Part shown: positions 30,180-30,607 of the stretch, piece after piece
How positions within the stretch are numbered: position 1 is the first letter of the stretch
Layout of the letters: every line of letters starts with the position of its first letter
IMG/VR virus record: IMGVR_UViG_3300025646_009126
Coordinates: 1-30,607 of that record
Reading direction: 5' to 3' (one strand)
Length of the DNA stretch: 30,607 nt
Source: a virus
Made by a program: the position numbers and the translations under genes
The notes under the pieces: generated by a model
Told to the model about the DNA's origin: nothing
Databases searched by the model: none
What the model saw: only the letters and a program-made list of their open reading frames with translations

Positions 30180-30524
30180 ATGACGAGTAAGCCAAGCAAG
30201 GTCAAAATAGGTCCTCAGACCTTTAAGATTGAGTTTCGTAAGACAGACAATGATGGCATGCTTAATGATGGTTCGCATGGGTACACCCTTGACCAGGGGA
30301 ATTTGATTGTTGTTGCAAGTGATATTAGCCTATCTAAGCAAAGAGTGACCTTGTTGCATGAAGTCCTTCATGCTGCTAGAATGGTATTTGACAATAATAG
30401 ACCAAAAAGAAGGGCAGATTTCGAGGACTGGGAACATTACTTTATTGGAATTTATGAAAACGCAATATTAATGATTATTAACGATAATCCAGAGCTAATA
30501 GATTGGATCAAAGATGAATCCTGA
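30180..30524 (+). CDS. Small zincin-like protein (HExxH), phage type
   Basis: 114 aa from ATG 30180; ATG 30159 is an alternative 7 residues longer that would overlap the previous gene. The central helix reads RVTLLHEVLHAARM with the zinc motif HEVLH, preceded by a beta segment (YTLDQGNLIVVASDI). Small phage proteins with L-L-H-E-x-L-H are ImmA/IrrE- or SprT-like zincins. Cleavage of a repressor-type target is typical for the ImmA branch; activity here is inferred. It overlaps the last gene by 11 bp. Confidence 0.75.
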   Translation: MTSKPSKVKIGPQTFKIEFRKTDNDGMLNDGSHGYTLDQGNLIVVASDISLSKQRVTLLHEVLHAARMVFDNNRPKRRADFEDWEHYFIGIYENAILMIINDNPELIDWIKDES

Positions 30525-30607
30525 TAAAATAGAAAAAGAATACGGGCTGCAAGTAGAGAACTCGCCGTCTGGAACAACCGTTATTAAAAGATGTGTTGTA
30601 TGCGATG
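30514..30607 (+). CDS. Hypothetical protein, 3' partial
   Basis: Begins MNPDKIEKEYGLQVENSPSG and runs off the right edge at KRCVVCD, apparently entering a Cys-x2-Cys zinc knuckle. It starts inside the zincin-like gene. Too short to identify. Confidence 0.55.
   Translation, partial: MNPDKIEKEYGLQVENSPSGTTVIKRCVVCD

Overview
The window looks like an internal segment of a large, low-GC, tailed actinobacteriophage (or a prophage/plasmid-phage of the same kind). The evidence is gene packing with 0-20 bp gaps and many ATGA/TAATG overlaps, an M23/LysM endolysin, two holin-like membrane proteins, an HNH endonuclease, four scattered tRNA genes without encoded CCA, and many small conserved phage proteins. 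A WhiB-type Fe-S regulator, a DUF7455-like zinc protein and class Ib NrdIEF/NrdH point to an actinobacterial host. A sunlit-water actinobacterium is my inference, from the AT-rich codon use, the peroxide-defence genes and a UV-lesion glycosylase-like gene. No gene-free stretch longer than about 300 bp exists.

Layout. 1-3.3 kb: nrdI (partial), nrdE and nrdF. 3.4-7.1 kb: small genes, tRNA-Asn, tRNA-Asp, a 2OG-Fe(II) oxygenase packed between tRNA-Asp and tRNA-Glu, a micro-ORF coupled to a full-length catalase-peroxidase (katG), then tRNA-Thr. 7.1-13.8 kb: endolysin, zinc-ribbon proteins, a luciferase-like monooxygenase, a thermonuclease-like protein, WhiB, a HAD hydrolase, a pyrimidine-dimer-glycosylase-like protein and a holin-like protein. 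13.8-14.9 kb: a terminator overlapping a promoter, a near-perfect CIRCE operator and hsp20, then a candidate structured small RNA and a convergent unknown gene. 14.9-16.5 kb: a second holin-like gene, a 381-aa phage protein and a thioredoxin-like protein. 16.5-19.9 kb (minus strand): a surface-glycan module with a nucleotidyltransferase-GT61 fusion, a GT61 protein and a cupin. 20-23 kb: nrdH, small zinc proteins, GTP cyclohydrolase II, a DUF2061 protein and a lipoprotein metalloprotease. 23-27.2 kb: three tandem 2OG-Fe(II) oxygenases with an HNH gene among them, an oxidoreductase-GT61 fusion and a GDPD-like protein. 27.2-30.6 kb: paired zinc ribbons, a glutathione-peroxidase-like protein, a fifth oxygenase and small genes.

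How it works together. The RNR set with NrdH supplies dNTPs. KatG, the GPx-like protein and the redoxins form a peroxide-defence theme. Five oxygenases and three GT61-like proteins suggest hydroxylation and glycosylation of an unknown acceptor.

The most unusual features are regulatory. At least ten genes have TATAAT placed 6-7 nt before the ATG and no ribosome binding site, which predicts leaderless mRNAs. hsp20 carries a host-type HrcA operator. One oxygenase gene is delimited exactly by tRNAs.
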